The position numbers and the translations under genes are program-made. Shown here one piece after another: positions 63,894 to 64,000 of a stretch of 64,000 nucleotides of DNA (position 1 is the first letter of the stretch; every line of letters begins with the position of its first letter). Under the pieces are notes generated by a model that saw only the letters and a list, made by a program, of their open reading frames with translations, had not been told where the DNA came from and did no database searches. This DNA is from Charina bottae (Eukaryota; Chordata; Lepidosauria; Squamata; Charinaidae), in assembly GCA_023362775.1 (NCBI GenBank), contig JALMGJ010000017.1, forward strand, positions 19,603,001 through 19,667,000, written 5' to 3'.

Positions 63894-64000
63894 ATTGGAG
63901 ATTTGGTGTGATTTGTAGTTGTGGGTTGTCTCAGGTTTCATTTACTTGTGATCAGGGACTCTGCTCCTGAGATAGTGGGGTATGAATGTTTATATTTTAT

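Overview
This window looks like intergenic or intronic DNA from a squamate reptile (lizard or snake), AT-rich and filled with transposable elements. The assignment rests on the mix of repeats. It has tRNA-derived SINEs of the Sauria type whose 3' end copies the BovB LINE tail, several BovB (RTE-clade) LINEs including one with an open 1009-codon reading frame, L2/CR1-type LINE remnants, an L1 derivative, a Penelope-like element, hAT and Tc1 DNA transposons, solo retroviral LTRs and many long microsatellites. I could not identify any exon of a host protein-coding gene or any functional RNA gene. I cannot separate snake from lizard by eye.

Layout. 0-12 kb: a 1.58-kb Tc1 element with one apparent frameshift, two SINEs, an antisense BovB tail, a CpG-rich hAT MITE and simple repeats. 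12.2-14.8 kb: one LTR (5-bp target duplication) split by a 5'-truncated BovB with an open RT frame and by a Charlie/MER1-like hAT element. 16-23.5 kb: a second hAT MITE copy, two solo LTRs, a long decayed antisense RTE-like LINE (endonuclease plus RT), another BovB 3' half and a SINE that itself carries a 72-bp BovB tail. 23.5-42 kb: mostly unrecognised sequence with L2/CR1 fragments, one full-length SINE, a palindromic hAT MITE, an LTR, a 275-bp (AAAAT)n tract and a third CpG-rich hAT copy. 42-50.5 kb: an old near full-length BovB interrupted by a 1.65-kb hAT element, by small insertions, and by a SINE that in turn holds a young BovB. 50.5-59 kb: L2-like LINE remnants, an LTR, a LINE C-terminus and a fourth CpG-rich hAT copy. 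59.5-64 kb: an internally deleted L1 with an ORF1-like frame, then a Penelope-like insertion made of two 361-bp inverted copies.

How the parts relate. The BovB copies fall into two 3'-end types. Type A is the young copy at 47.0-50.1 kb. Type b covers the copies at 7, 12-14, 21-22 and 42-50.5 kb. The SINE tails match type A at the diagnostic position, so type A is the more likely mobilising partner. Nesting and target-site duplications give a clear relative order: old BovB b, then SINE, then BovB A. The CpG-rich hAT MITEs all have perfect 8-bp duplications but very different GC-rich cores. Element names are from recall of family features; no database search was run.
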